The position numbers and the translations under genes were made by a program. The notes beneath the pieces are model-generated. The model was not told the DNA's origin. It did no database searches and was given only the letters and a program-made list of their open reading frames with translations. A stretch of DNA of 64,000 bases from Mycolicibacter longobardus (GTDB lineage Bacteria; Actinomycetota; Actinomycetes; Mycobacteriales; Mycobacteriaceae): NCBI RefSeq assembly GCF_002102265.1, contig NZ_LQPG01000050.1:1-64000 (forward strand). Reading direction: 5' to 3'. Below, piece by piece: positions 27,101 through 34,343 of this stretch. Within the stretch, counting starts at the first letter, position 1. Every line of letters begins with the position of its first letter.

Positions 27101-27793
27101 CCGGCCCCGATGCCCTTCGACCGCCCCACCCAGGAGCGCCGGGCCAAGCGCGCCGAACGCGAGCTAGCCGAACTGGGCCGGGTCAACCCGCTGGCGCTGG
27201 AGGAGTTCGCGGCGCTGGAGGAGCGCTACAACTTCCTGTCCACCCAGCTCGAGGACGTCAAGGCCGCGCGCAAAGACCTGCTCGACGTGGTGTCCGACGT
27301 CGACGCGCGCATCCTGCAGGTGTTCACCGACGCCTACGCCGACGTGGAGCGCGAATTCCGGGAGGTGTTCGCGGCGCTGTTCCCGGGCGGGGAGGGCCGG
27401 CTGCTGCTGACCGATCCCGGTGACATGCTGACCACCGGCGTCGACGTCGAAGCCCGCCCGCCCGGCAAGAAGGTCAAGCGGTTGTCGCTGCTGTCCGGTG
27501 GCGAGAAGTCGCTGACCGCCATCGCGATGCTGGTCGCGATCTTCCGGGCCCGCCCGTCGCCGTTCTACATCATGGACGAGGTCGAGGCCGCGCTCGATGA
27601 CACCAACCTGCGCCGTCTGCTGGCCCTGTTCGAGATGCTGCGGGCTCGTTCGCAGCTGATCGTCATCACCCACCAGAAGCCGACGATGGAGGTCGCCGAC
27701 GCGCTGTACGGGGTGACGATGCAGGGCGACGGCATCACCGCGGTGATCTCGCAGCGCATCCGCGGCGAAGAGCTGATCTCCAGTCCGGGTTAG
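24200..27793 (+). CDS. smc: Chromosome segregation protein SMC
   Basis: Condensin ATPase that organises the chromosome. 1197 residues: N-terminal Walker A GPNGSGKSNVVDAL (about 32-45), long coiled coil, hinge (about 510-650, around GSDRKPSTLEINSE), second coiled coil, then C-terminal ABC signature LLSGGEKSLTAIAML and Walker B YIMDEVEAALDD. GTG start. Complete and normal in length. Its stop overlaps the convergent Uma2 gene by 4 bases; in H37Rv smc is followed directly by ftsY. Confidence 0.97.
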   Translation: MYLKSLTLKGFKSFASPTTLRFEPGITAVVGPNGSGKSNVVDALAWVMGEQGAKTLRGGKMEDVIFAGTSSRAPLGRAEVTVTIDNSDNALPIEYAEVSITRRMFRDGASEYEINGASCRLMDVQELLSDSGIGREMHVIVGQGRLAQILESRPEDRRAFIEEAAGVLKHRKRKEKAVRKLDAMSANLARLTDLTTELRRQLKPLGRQAEVARRAATIQADLRDARLRLTADDLVARQAEFAGTTDAEATLRREHDQITERLTVAADELTAHESAVATLTQRAEAAQQTWFSLSALAERVSATVRIASERAQHLDEEPITTGGVDPDALEAEAEQVAAAEQQLLAELTEAGIRLEAARAELTERERRSAEAEKAHLAAVRAEADRREGLARLTGQVETIRARVESIDTHVAQLSTRIEEAAARAQAAQAEFETVQGRVGELDQGELGLDEHHERTVATLRLADERVAELQAAERGAERQVASLRARIEALSMGLERRDGAAWLAQNHGGSGLFGSIAKLVKVHSGYEAALAAVLGSAADALAAENAGAARAALHALKNADGGRAAIVLGDWPLPPVPEQRAALPDGARWALELIDAPDRLRGAMTAMLSSVVVVADLPAALDLVAARPGVRAVTVDGDLVGAGWVSGGSDRKPSTLEINSEIDKARAELAAAETQVGELSAALAGALAEQAARQDATEQALAALNESDAAIAATHEQLGRLGQDARAAETEWRRQLRERDELEAGRAQTVTELGELEARLRNAEQDQPTAAAEPVDRQQIAAAAEAARSVEVEARLAVRTAEERANAVRGRADSLRRAAAAEREARVRAEQARAARALAAATAAAVAEAGGELARRLQHVVTAASRIRDGLAGERQQRAVAMAAVRDEVNSLSTRLTALTESLHRDEVAKAQAALRIEQLEQTVLEQFGMSSADLIAEYGPDVPLPPTELEMAEFEQARERGEQVTAPAPMPFDRPTQERRAKRAERELAELGRVNPLALEEFAALEERYNFLSTQLEDVKAARKDLLDVVSDVDARILQVFTDAYADVEREFREVFAALFPGGEGRLLLTDPGDMLTTGVDVEARPPGKKVKRLSLLSGGEKSLTAIAMLVAIFRARPSPFYIMDEVEAALDDTNLRRLLALFEMLRARSQLIVITHQKPTMEVADALYGVTMQGDGITAVISQRIRGEELISSPG

Positions 27794-28362
27794 CCGGTCA
27801 ACTCGTTCAGTGTGAACCGTATTTCGGCAGGCTCGCGGACATGGGCCCGCTCCCCGTCGAGTACCGGAACCGGCCGGTACAACTCGCCGTCGAGATGGTA
27901 GGCCAGGAACCACTCACCGGTGGGGGACTCGGCGTCGACGATCCAGTAGTGCTCGATGCCGGCCTTGGCGTACTCGTGCAGCTTCATGACGTGGTCCATG
28001 CCGCGTGAGCCGGGCGAGACGATCTCGACGACGAGCGCAACATATTCTGGCGACACCCGGACCGTACGTCCGGGCACGGCGCGACTGCGGATCACCACGA
28101 TGTCCGGGTCACGGACGCTGGGCGGAAACGAGGCGTTGGTCGTCACCTCGATTTCGGGAACTGCCTCCAGTTCCGCTGGCAGGTGATCCTGCAGCAAGCG
28201 CGTGAGCTGTCGTGAAATGCGCTGATGGGTGAGCTGTAGCCGCGGCGACATGATGATGGTTCCCTCGCTGAGCTCCCATCGTCGCGAGTGGGCGACCTCA
28301 AGGGCGTCCCACTGCTCCAGGGTCAGCAAGCCGCGAGGCAGGTCATGTCCCAGCCTGGACAC
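27790..28362 (-). CDS. Uma2-family putative restriction-endonuclease-like protein
   Basis: 190-residue Uma2 (DUF820) protein with a PD-(D/E)xK-type core. Visible features are RRWELSEGTIIMSPRLQLTHQ-type N-terminal region (split here as RRWELSEGTI and SPRLQLTHQR), catalytic Asp in RDPDIVVI near 85, Glu in LVVEIVSPG near 111, and Lys in VMKLHEYAKAGIEHYWIVD near 125. Uma2 genes are common in cyanobacteria and actinobacteria, often multicopy, with unclear function. It lies opposite in strand between smc and ftsY, which are adjacent in H37Rv, so it looks like a late insertion. No methylase or toxin partner is visible. Confidence 0.85.
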   Translation of the reverse strand: MSRLGHDLPRGLLTLEQWDALEVAHSRRWELSEGTIIMSPRLQLTHQRISRQLTRLLQDHLPAELEAVPEIEVTTNASFPPSVRDPDIVVIRSRAVPGRTVRVSPEYVALVVEIVSPGSRGMDHVMKLHEYAKAGIEHYWIVDAESPTGEWFLAYHLDGELYRPVPVLDGERAHVREPAEIRFTLNELTG

Positions 28363-28482
28363 GGTGCACCTCTTCCCGATGGCAGCTCAAGTAGTCGCAG
28401 ATTACGCCCCGAGGCGTCTGTGCGCAGTCTGCCGGGCAGCACCGACAACCCATGTTCACCACGGCCCTGGAACAATGTCGGG

Positions 28483-29718
28483 GTGTCTGAAGGTCTCTGG
28501 ATCGCCATCGCGATCGTCGCCGCACTCGCCGTCATCGCCGCACTGATCTTCGGCCTGCTGCGCTACCGCCGCCGGCGGATCAGCCTGTCGGGCACCGAAC
28601 AGCAGAGCCTGGACCGCTCCGGCGGCTACGCGGCCTCCTCGGGCATCACGTTCAGCCGAACCGAAGCCCCGGTTCCGGTGATCGGCGACGACGCGACCGT
28701 GCCCCGCGACGCACCCCGGCGCACCATCACCGAGGTCGAGCTACCCGACGCACCGCCGGAGGTGTTGCCGGAAGCACCGTCGGCGGCCGAAACCATCGAG
28801 CCGGTTGACGGCCGGCTGGAGCGTCTGCGCGGCCGACTTGCCAAGTCGCAGAACGCGTTGGGGCGCAGCGTGCTCGGTCTGCTCGGCGGCGGCGACCTCG
28901 ACGACGACTCGTGGCAGGACGTCGAAGACACCCTGCTGGTGGCCGATCTGGGTCCCGTCGTCACCGAATCGGTGGTGACCCAGCTGCGCGCACGGCTGGC
29001 CGGTGGCCAGGTGCGCACCGAAGCCGAGGCCCGCGCCGCGCTGCGCGATGTGCTCATCGGCGAACTGCAGCCGGGCCTGGACCGTTCCGTGCGAGCGCTA
29101 CCGCACGATGACCATCCGTCGGTGTTGCTGGTGGTCGGGGTCAACGGCACCGGCAAGACCACCACCGTCGGCAAGCTGGCCCGGGTGCTGGTGGCCGACG
29201 GCCGGCGGGTGGTGCTGGGCGCGGCCGACACCTTCCGGGCCGCCGCGGCCGACCAGCTGCAGACCTGGGGGGCGCGGGTGGGCGCCGAGGTGGTGCGCGG
29301 TGCCGAGGGGGCCGATCCGGCCTCGGTGGCGTTCGACGCCGTCGACAAGGGGGTGTCGGCCGGTGTCGACGTCGTCGTGATCGACACCGCCGGCCGGCTG
29401 CACACCAAGACCGGCCTGATGGACGAGCTCGGCAAGGTCAAGCGGGTGGTGGAACGCCGGGCTTCGGTCGACGAGGTGCTGTTGGTGCTGGACGCCACCA
29501 TCGGGCAGAACGGCCTGGCCCAGGCCCGGGTCTTCGCCGACGTGGTCGACATCACCGGGGTGGTGCTGACCAAACTGGACGGCACCGCCAAGGGCGGGAT
29601 CGTCTTCCGGGTGCAGCAGGAGCTCGGCGTGCCGGTCAAACTGGTGGGGCTCGGGGAGGGGCCCGACGACCTGGCGCCGTTCGAGCCGGCGGCGTTCGTC
29701 GACGCGCTGCTGGGCTGA
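28483..29718 (+). CDS. ftsY: Signal recognition particle receptor FtsY
   Basis: GTPase that docks SRP-ribosome complexes at the membrane. 411 residues from GTG 28483: an N-terminal hydrophobic segment (residues about 6-27), acidic linker, then the NG domain with G1 GVNGTGKTTTVGKLA, G3 DTAGRLHTK and G4 TKLDGTAKGG. The longer frame upstream lacks similarity. AACAAT about 7 bases before the GTG may be a -10. Its partner ffh is also in the window. Confidence 0.95.
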   Translation: MSEGLWIAIAIVAALAVIAALIFGLLRYRRRRISLSGTEQQSLDRSGGYAASSGITFSRTEAPVPVIGDDATVPRDAPRRTITEVELPDAPPEVLPEAPSAAETIEPVDGRLERLRGRLAKSQNALGRSVLGLLGGGDLDDDSWQDVEDTLLVADLGPVVTESVVTQLRARLAGGQVRTEAEARAALRDVLIGELQPGLDRSVRALPHDDHPSVLLVVGVNGTGKTTTVGKLARVLVADGRRVVLGAADTFRAAAADQLQTWGARVGAEVVRGAEGADPASVAFDAVDKGVSAGVDVVVIDTAGRLHTKTGLMDELGKVKRVVERRASVDEVLLVLDATIGQNGLAQARVFADVVDITGVVLTKLDGTAKGGIVFRVQQELGVPVKLVGLGEGPDDLAPFEPAAFVDALLG

Positions 29719-29771
29719 GCCATCCGTGACCGTCTTGTGACCTTGGGTCGGCCATAAGGTAATTTTTGCCT

Positions 29772-30743
29772 GTGACCCCCTCAGTTTTTGGTGCAGTCGC
29801 GCGCTGCCTCACCCCCCTCCTTGCCGCTGCGGCCCTGGTCGGAGCAGCTCCGGCACTGGCCGATGACGGGAACCCACTGGCCGGGATGCCCTTCTATGTC
29901 GATCCCATCTCGAAGGCGATGCACGCCTCCAACGCGCAGCCGGAGAGCGCCGAACTGGCTCGGGTCGCCAACACGCCGCAGGCCTACTGGCTCGACCAGG
30001 CGTTCGGCGTGGGATCTGTCGGCTCGACCGTGGCCCGGCACACCGGCGCGGCCGCGGCGGCCGGTGCCATGCCGGTGCTGGTGCTCTACGCCATCCCGCA
30101 CCGGGACTGCGGCAGCTACGCAGCCGGCGGATTCTCCTCCGGCGCGTCCTACCGTGCCTGGATCGACAGTGTCGCCGACGGGATCGGCGGCTCGCCGGCG
30201 GCGATCATCCTGGAACCCGATGCGCTGGCGATGGCCGACTGCCTCTCCGGTGACCAGCGCCAGGAGCGCTTCGACCTGATCAGCTACGCCGTCGACACGC
30301 TGGGCCGCAACCCGGCCACCGCCGTCTACGTCGACGCCGGGCACTCACGCTGGGTCAACGCCGGTGAGATGGCCAACCGCCTCAACCAGGCCGGGGTGGC
30401 GCGGGCGCGGGGCTTCAGCCTCAACACCACGAACTACTTCACCACCGAGGAAGAGATCGGTTACGGCGAAGAGATTTCGGGGATGACCGGCGGCGCGCAC
30501 TACGTGATCGACACCTCCCGCAACGGTGCTGGCCCGGCCGAAGGCGATCCCTTCTACTGGTGCAACCCCAGCGGACGGGCGCTGGGCGCGCCGCCGACCA
30601 CCGACACCGCCGGCGCGCACGCCGATGCCTACCTCTGGGTGAAGCGCGTGGGCGAATCCGACGGCAGCTGCGGCGCCGGTGAACCCGCCGCGGGCCGCTT
30701 CGTCAGCGAGTACGCCATCAACCTGGCCCGCAACGCGGGCTAG
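29772..30743 (+). CDS. Secreted glycoside hydrolase family 6 (cellulase-like)
   Basis: 323 residues with a Sec signal peptide (hydrophobic core about residues 8-28, cleavage after APALA). The mature protein is GH6: MPFYVDP, PVLVLYAIPHRDCGSYAAGG with the conserved Asp, and IILEPDALAMADC with the catalytic-acid Asp context; WCNPSGRALG near the end matches GH6 too. Mycobacteria carry GH6 enzymes such as CelA1 (Rv0062). GTG 29772 is chosen because TAATTT ends 6 bases upstream; TTG 29766 would add two residues. First gene of the block inserted between ftsY and amt. Natural substrate, environmental or self glucan, is unknown. Confidence 0.88.
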   Translation: MTPSVFGAVARCLTPLLAAAALVGAAPALADDGNPLAGMPFYVDPISKAMHASNAQPESAELARVANTPQAYWLDQAFGVGSVGSTVARHTGAAAAAGAMPVLVLYAIPHRDCGSYAAGGFSSGASYRAWIDSVADGIGGSPAAIILEPDALAMADCLSGDQRQERFDLISYAVDTLGRNPATAVYVDAGHSRWVNAGEMANRLNQAGVARARGFSLNTTNYFTTEEEIGYGEEISGMTGGAHYVIDTSRNGAGPAEGDPFYWCNPSGRALGAPPTTDTAGAHADAYLWVKRVGESDGSCGAGEPAAGRFVSEYAINLARNAG

Positions 30744-30760
30744 CCCCCGGCTGCGCTGCC

Positions 30761-30766
30761 TATGGT
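30761..30766 (+). promoter_or_regulatory. -10 TATGGT, likely leaderless promoter of NUDIX gene
   Basis: TATGGT ends 6 bases before GTG 30773, giving a probable leaderless transcript for the NUDIX gene. Confidence 0.45.
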
Positions 30767-30772
30767 CAAGCG

Positions 30773-31492
30773 GTGACGATCAGCTACGACGAGGCGCTGC
30801 GGGAACGGATCCGGGCCCGCCTGGATGCGCACGACCGCCGCGCGGTGACCGACCCGTCGAAGCGGCACGCGGCCGTCGCGGTGGTGATCGTGGACTCCGA
30901 GGTCGGCGAAGACCGGGTCGACCCCGCGCCCGTCGACGACTGGATCGGCGGCCGGCCCATGCCGGAGGCGGGCCTGGACGGCCGCATGGTCGACGTATCC
31001 GGAGGCGCTGCATTCCTGCTGTGCCGCAGGGCCTCTCGTCTCACCTCGCACGCCGCGCAGTGGGCGCTGCCGGGCGGCCGCCTGGATCCCGGCGAATCCG
31101 CGGTCGACGCTGCGCTGCGGGAGTTGGACGAGGAGGTCGGCATCAGGCTGCCCGGCTCAGCCGTGCTGGGTCTGCTCGACGACTACCCGACCCGCTCGGG
31201 ATACGTCATCAGCCCGGTGGTGATCTGGGGTGGTGGGCGGCTCGACCCGCAGCCCGCGCCCGACGAGGTGGTGGCGGCCTACCGGGTCGGTCTGCACCAA
31301 TTGCAACGCGACGATTCCCCGCGCTTCATCACCATCCCGGAGAGTTCGCGTCCGGTTGTGCAGATCCCGCTGGGCAACGACCTCATCCACGCGCCGACGG
31401 GTGCGGTGCTGCTGCAACTGCGGTGGTTGTGTCTGGAGGGCCGGCATGACCCGGTCGACGAGCTGGAGCAACCGGTGTTCGCCTGGAAATAG
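30773..31492 (+). CDS. NUDIX hydrolase
   Basis: 239-residue NUDIX protein. The Nudix box GGRLDPGESAVDAALREL followed by DEEVGI (about residues 102-125) contains all canonical Gly/Glu/Arg residues for metal-dependent hydrolysis of nucleoside-diphosphate derivatives. The flanks, QWALPGG and FITIPESSRPVVQIPLGN, recall CoA pyrophosphatase-type NUDIX enzymes but are not decisive. GTG start with a probable leaderless promoter. Neighbouring accessory genes give no functional clue. Confidence 0.88.
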   Translation: MTISYDEALRERIRARLDAHDRRAVTDPSKRHAAVAVVIVDSEVGEDRVDPAPVDDWIGGRPMPEAGLDGRMVDVSGGAAFLLCRRASRLTSHAAQWALPGGRLDPGESAVDAALRELDEEVGIRLPGSAVLGLLDDYPTRSGYVISPVVIWGGGRLDPQPAPDEVVAAYRVGLHQLQRDDSPRFITIPESSRPVVQIPLGNDLIHAPTGAVLLQLRWLCLEGRHDPVDELEQPVFAWK

Positions 31493-31528
31493 CTCCGGGC
31501 ACAGCTGACCCGCCTTAAGCTGCGGTCC

Positions 31529-31939
31529 ATGGTGAGGGACCGCGCCGCGCTCGTCGCGGGCAGCATTCGGCTGGCCTCGGGGGTCTCGTTTCTGGTCGAT
31601 CCCCTGCGGGCGAACCGGTTGTGGGGAGAGCCGGATGATCCGGGGCCTTCCGCGCGCCTGCTGCTTCGGTCGATGGGCTACCGCGACGCCTTGATCGGGG
31701 GTCTGTTGCTGTACGCGGCGGCGCGTGGCCGAGACACCCGCGGCTGGTTCCTGGCGTCCGGTGGTGCTGACGCCGCCGACCTGGTGGGCGGGATGAGCGT
31801 GCACGCCGACCTCAAGCGCGGCCAGCAGATCATAGGACTCGGTGGAGCGATCGTCGGCATCGGCGTCGGGCTCTGGGGCGCCACGCGTCGGCAGGGGAGG
31901 ATCAGCCCGATACCGCCGCCGATGAGCGTCGCCAACTGA
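31529..31939 (+). CDS. Small membrane protein, function unknown
   Basis: 136 residues with weakly hydrophobic segments around residues 13-25, 50-63 and 102-118 and the pattern RLLLRSMGYRDALIGGLLL, reminiscent of DUF4267-type mycobacterial membrane proteins. No catalytic motif recognised. TAAGCT ends 7 bases before the ATG, so it is probably leaderless. A strong hairpin terminator follows the stop immediately. Confidence 0.7.
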   Translation: MVRDRAALVAGSIRLASGVSFLVDPLRANRLWGEPDDPGPSARLLLRSMGYRDALIGGLLLYAAARGRDTRGWFLASGGADAADLVGGMSVHADLKRGQQIIGLGGAIVGIGVGLWGATRRQGRISPIPPPMSVAN

Positions 31940-31978
31940 AAACGGCAGGCTCCCCGCGGTGCCGGGAGCCTGCCGTTT
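31940..31978. terminator. Bidirectional intrinsic terminator, 15-bp perfect stem
   Basis: AAACGGCAGGCTCCC (31940-31954) pairs perfectly with GGGAGCCTGCCGTTT (31964-31978) around a 9-base loop. It lies between the convergent stops of the small membrane protein and the SDR gene, with A-rich and T-rich ends suitable for termination in both directions. Confidence 0.9.
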
Positions 31979-31989
31979 CGGGAGGAGAA

Positions 31990-32766
31990 CTATTTCGGTG
32001 GCATCCGGATGCCGCCGTCCACCCGGACGACCTCGGCGTTCATGTAAGAGTTGGTGATCAGCTCGACCACCATCGACGCGAGCTCTTCGGGCTTGCCGAG
32101 CCGGTGCGGGAACAGCACGGACTCACCGAGCTTGGCCTTGAAGGCCTCCGAGGCCTCGCCCTCGCCGTAGATCGGGGTGTCGATCAGGCCGGGGGCCACG
32201 GTGTTCACCCGGATGCCCGACGCGGACAGGTCCCGGGCCACCGGCAGGGTCATACCCACGACGCCGCCCTTGGACGACGAGTAGGCGGCCTGGCCGATCT
32301 GGCCGTCGAAGGCCGCAACGCTGGTCATGTTGACAATCGCGCCCCGCTCGCCGGTGGAGCTGAGCTCGTTGCGGCTCATCGCGGTGGCCGCGATCCGGAT
32401 GCAGTCGAAGGTGCCGACCAGGTTGATCGCCAGCACCTTCTTGTAGGCGTCCAGGCTGTGCGCCGAGTCGAACTCGCCGTCCTTGCCGATGGTGCGCTGC
32501 GCCCAGCCGATGCCGGCCGAGTTCACCAGCGCCCGCAGCGGGCCGAGGTCGGCGGCGGTGTTGACCGCGTCGATGATCTGATCGGTGTTGGTCACATCGA
32601 CGGGCACGAACACCCCGCCGATCTCGTGGGCCAGCGCCTCGCCCTTGTCGGCCTGTAGGTCGGCGACGACGACCCGGGCACCCTTGTCGGCCAACTGGCG
32701 GGCAGTGGCCGCTCCGATTCCTGACGCGCCACCGGTGACGATCGCGCTTGCTCCGTTTATATCCAC
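31990..32766 (-). CDS. Short-chain dehydrogenase/reductase (3-hydroxyacyl-CoA dehydrogenase type-2-like)
   Basis: 258-residue classical SDR. NAD-binding TGGASGIG (residues about 11-18), VNSAG near 86, catalytic Ser in NMTSVAAF and YxxxK in AAYSSSKGG, and the C-terminal VVRVDGGIRMPPK. Overall it resembles type-2 3-hydroxyacyl-CoA dehydrogenases used in fatty-acid or sterol oxidation; the exact substrate is unproven. GTG 32766 gives the family-type start VDINGASAIVTGG; the open frame upstream is non-homologous. Confidence 0.88.
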   Translation of the reverse strand: MDINGASAIVTGGASGIGAATARQLADKGARVVVADLQADKGEALAHEIGGVFVPVDVTNTDQIIDAVNTAADLGPLRALVNSAGIGWAQRTIGKDGEFDSAHSLDAYKKVLAINLVGTFDCIRIAATAMSRNELSSTGERGAIVNMTSVAAFDGQIGQAAYSSSKGGVVGMTLPVARDLSASGIRVNTVAPGLIDTPIYGEGEASEAFKAKLGESVLFPHRLGKPEELASMVVELITNSYMNAEVVRVDGGIRMPPK

Positions 32767-32965
32767 GCCGGACACTTTACGCGGACGTTGGTTCGCCTCC
32801 CGATTCGGGCGAAGGCAAAAGGCCGAATTATCATCACGTCCCAATAACGAAGGTTATGTCAATCTGGCTGGCTTTCCGCAGAACGACTGACTAGAACTGT
32901 TGCGGGTGATCTAATTTCGATTGCGTAACGATTCAGTCGCAGCGACCAGCGGTTGGGAGTTTTTC

Positions 32966-34294
32966 ATGAGCGGATTGGCCATGGTGCCGGGCGCGGGTCA
33001 TGCGGGTGCGGCTCGCCGGAGCCGCGTAGTGTTCGGGGTCTGCAGTGCGTTCCTTGCCTTCCTCGCCTTTGCCGGTGTGGTCGGGCTGTCGCCGCTGACG
33101 CCGTCGTCGACTGCTGCGGCGACCCCGGAGGTGCAACTGGCCGCGGGAGGTACGGCATTCGTCGTGGGCGGCAGTGGTATCCCGCTGCCCTCGGACGGTT
33201 ATGTCAACGCCGCCAACGCGTTATACCTGCAGCCGCACGGCTTCACCGGTACCGCGCAGTCCTTGTTCACGCCCCAGTTGTACTACCCGGGCAACCTCTC
33301 GATGGTCCAGGGCGCGCAGATCCTGGCCCAGGCGATCAACAACGAGATCGCCACCGGTCAAGTGAACGGCGATAACCCCGTATATGTGTTCGGCTACTCG
33401 CAGAGCTCGGCGATGGCTTCGATGACGATGGAACAGCTCCACCATCAGGGCGTGTCGGCCGAGGACGTCCACTTCGTGCTGGTGGGCAATTCCGCCAACC
33501 CCAATGGGGGCATTCTCCAGGCGCTCAACTTCTGGGGTGGGAACCTCACTTTTTGGAACGGGATGACCCTTGGTCACCCCACTCCGGACTACTTCACCAC
33601 CGATGTCTACACGATGGAATACGACGGCTACGCCGACTTTCCGCGGTATCCGCTGAACCTACTGGCATCCCTCAATGCCGTCGCGGGCATGTTCTTGCTG
33701 CATAACGGACATTTCGGTCTGAGCGCCGACGACATCGCGAATGCCATCCAGCTGGAGACCACAGACCCCGACAGCCTCACCAACTACTACATGATCCCCA
33801 CCGACTCCCTGCCGCTGCTGGACCTGTTGCGGCTCAACCCGATCTGGGGCAACCCGCTGGCTGCCCTGTTGGAACCCAGCATGCGGATCCTGGTGAACCT
33901 GGGTTACGGCAGCCTCACCGAAGGCTGGAACCAGGGACCGGCCAACGTGCCCACCGCGCTCAGCCTCGAACTCCTGCCGAGCCACATCAGCTGGGACGAG
34001 ATCAACACCGCGCTGGCCAACGCCTGGAACGAAGGCGTCCAGGACGCGATCAGGGAACTGCAGAACCCGGCGACCTACGTCACCGGGGCGTTCATGGAAC
34101 AGGAGCCGTTCTCGACGTTGTGGAACGCCGCGCAACGCGTCTTCTTGGACATCCAGGATCCGATCCCGGCGTTCGGCGGGTGGTTCGGCGGTTCGGCGCT
34201 GGCCACCGACCCGACGAGCCCCGTGGACGCGGGCGTGGACGGTCAACTCGATCTGTCCTGGCTCACCGATCTTTTCGGCCTCGACACGGCCTGA
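32966..34294 (+). CDS. Secreted PE-PPE-domain (PF08237-type) serine hydrolase
   Basis: 442 residues. An N-terminal signal peptide or anchor (hydrophobic residues about 22-45, ending TAAA) replaces the PE or PPE domain normally found upstream of this domain. The PE-PPE domain follows: AFVVGGSGIPLPSDGYVNAA, then the nucleophile elbow GYSQS (Ser145), and the YNLL-like ending FPRYPLNLLASLNAVAGM. Relatives are α/β-hydrolases acting on lipids or as trehalose acyltransferases (Rv1184c, Rv3822). ATG 32966 has GGGAG upstream; MRNDSV at 32921 would add a hydrophilic stretch. It is followed 49 bases later by the PGRS gene. Confidence 0.85.
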   Translation: MSGLAMVPGAGHAGAARRSRVVFGVCSAFLAFLAFAGVVGLSPLTPSSTAAATPEVQLAAGGTAFVVGGSGIPLPSDGYVNAANALYLQPHGFTGTAQSLFTPQLYYPGNLSMVQGAQILAQAINNEIATGQVNGDNPVYVFGYSQSSAMASMTMEQLHHQGVSAEDVHFVLVGNSANPNGGILQALNFWGGNLTFWNGMTLGHPTPDYFTTDVYTMEYDGYADFPRYPLNLLASLNAVAGMFLLHNGHFGLSADDIANAIQLETTDPDSLTNYYMIPTDSLPLLDLLRLNPIWGNPLAALLEPSMRILVNLGYGSLTEGWNQGPANVPTALSLELLPSHISWDEINTALANAWNEGVQDAIRELQNPATYVTGAFMEQEPFSTLWNAAQRVFLDIQDPIPAFGGWFGGSALATDPTSPVDAGVDGQLDLSWLTDLFGLDTA

Positions 34295-34343
34295 CACGCT
34301 CGGCCCAGCCCACCGGAGATTTGACGCAGAAAGGTCTACCGAA

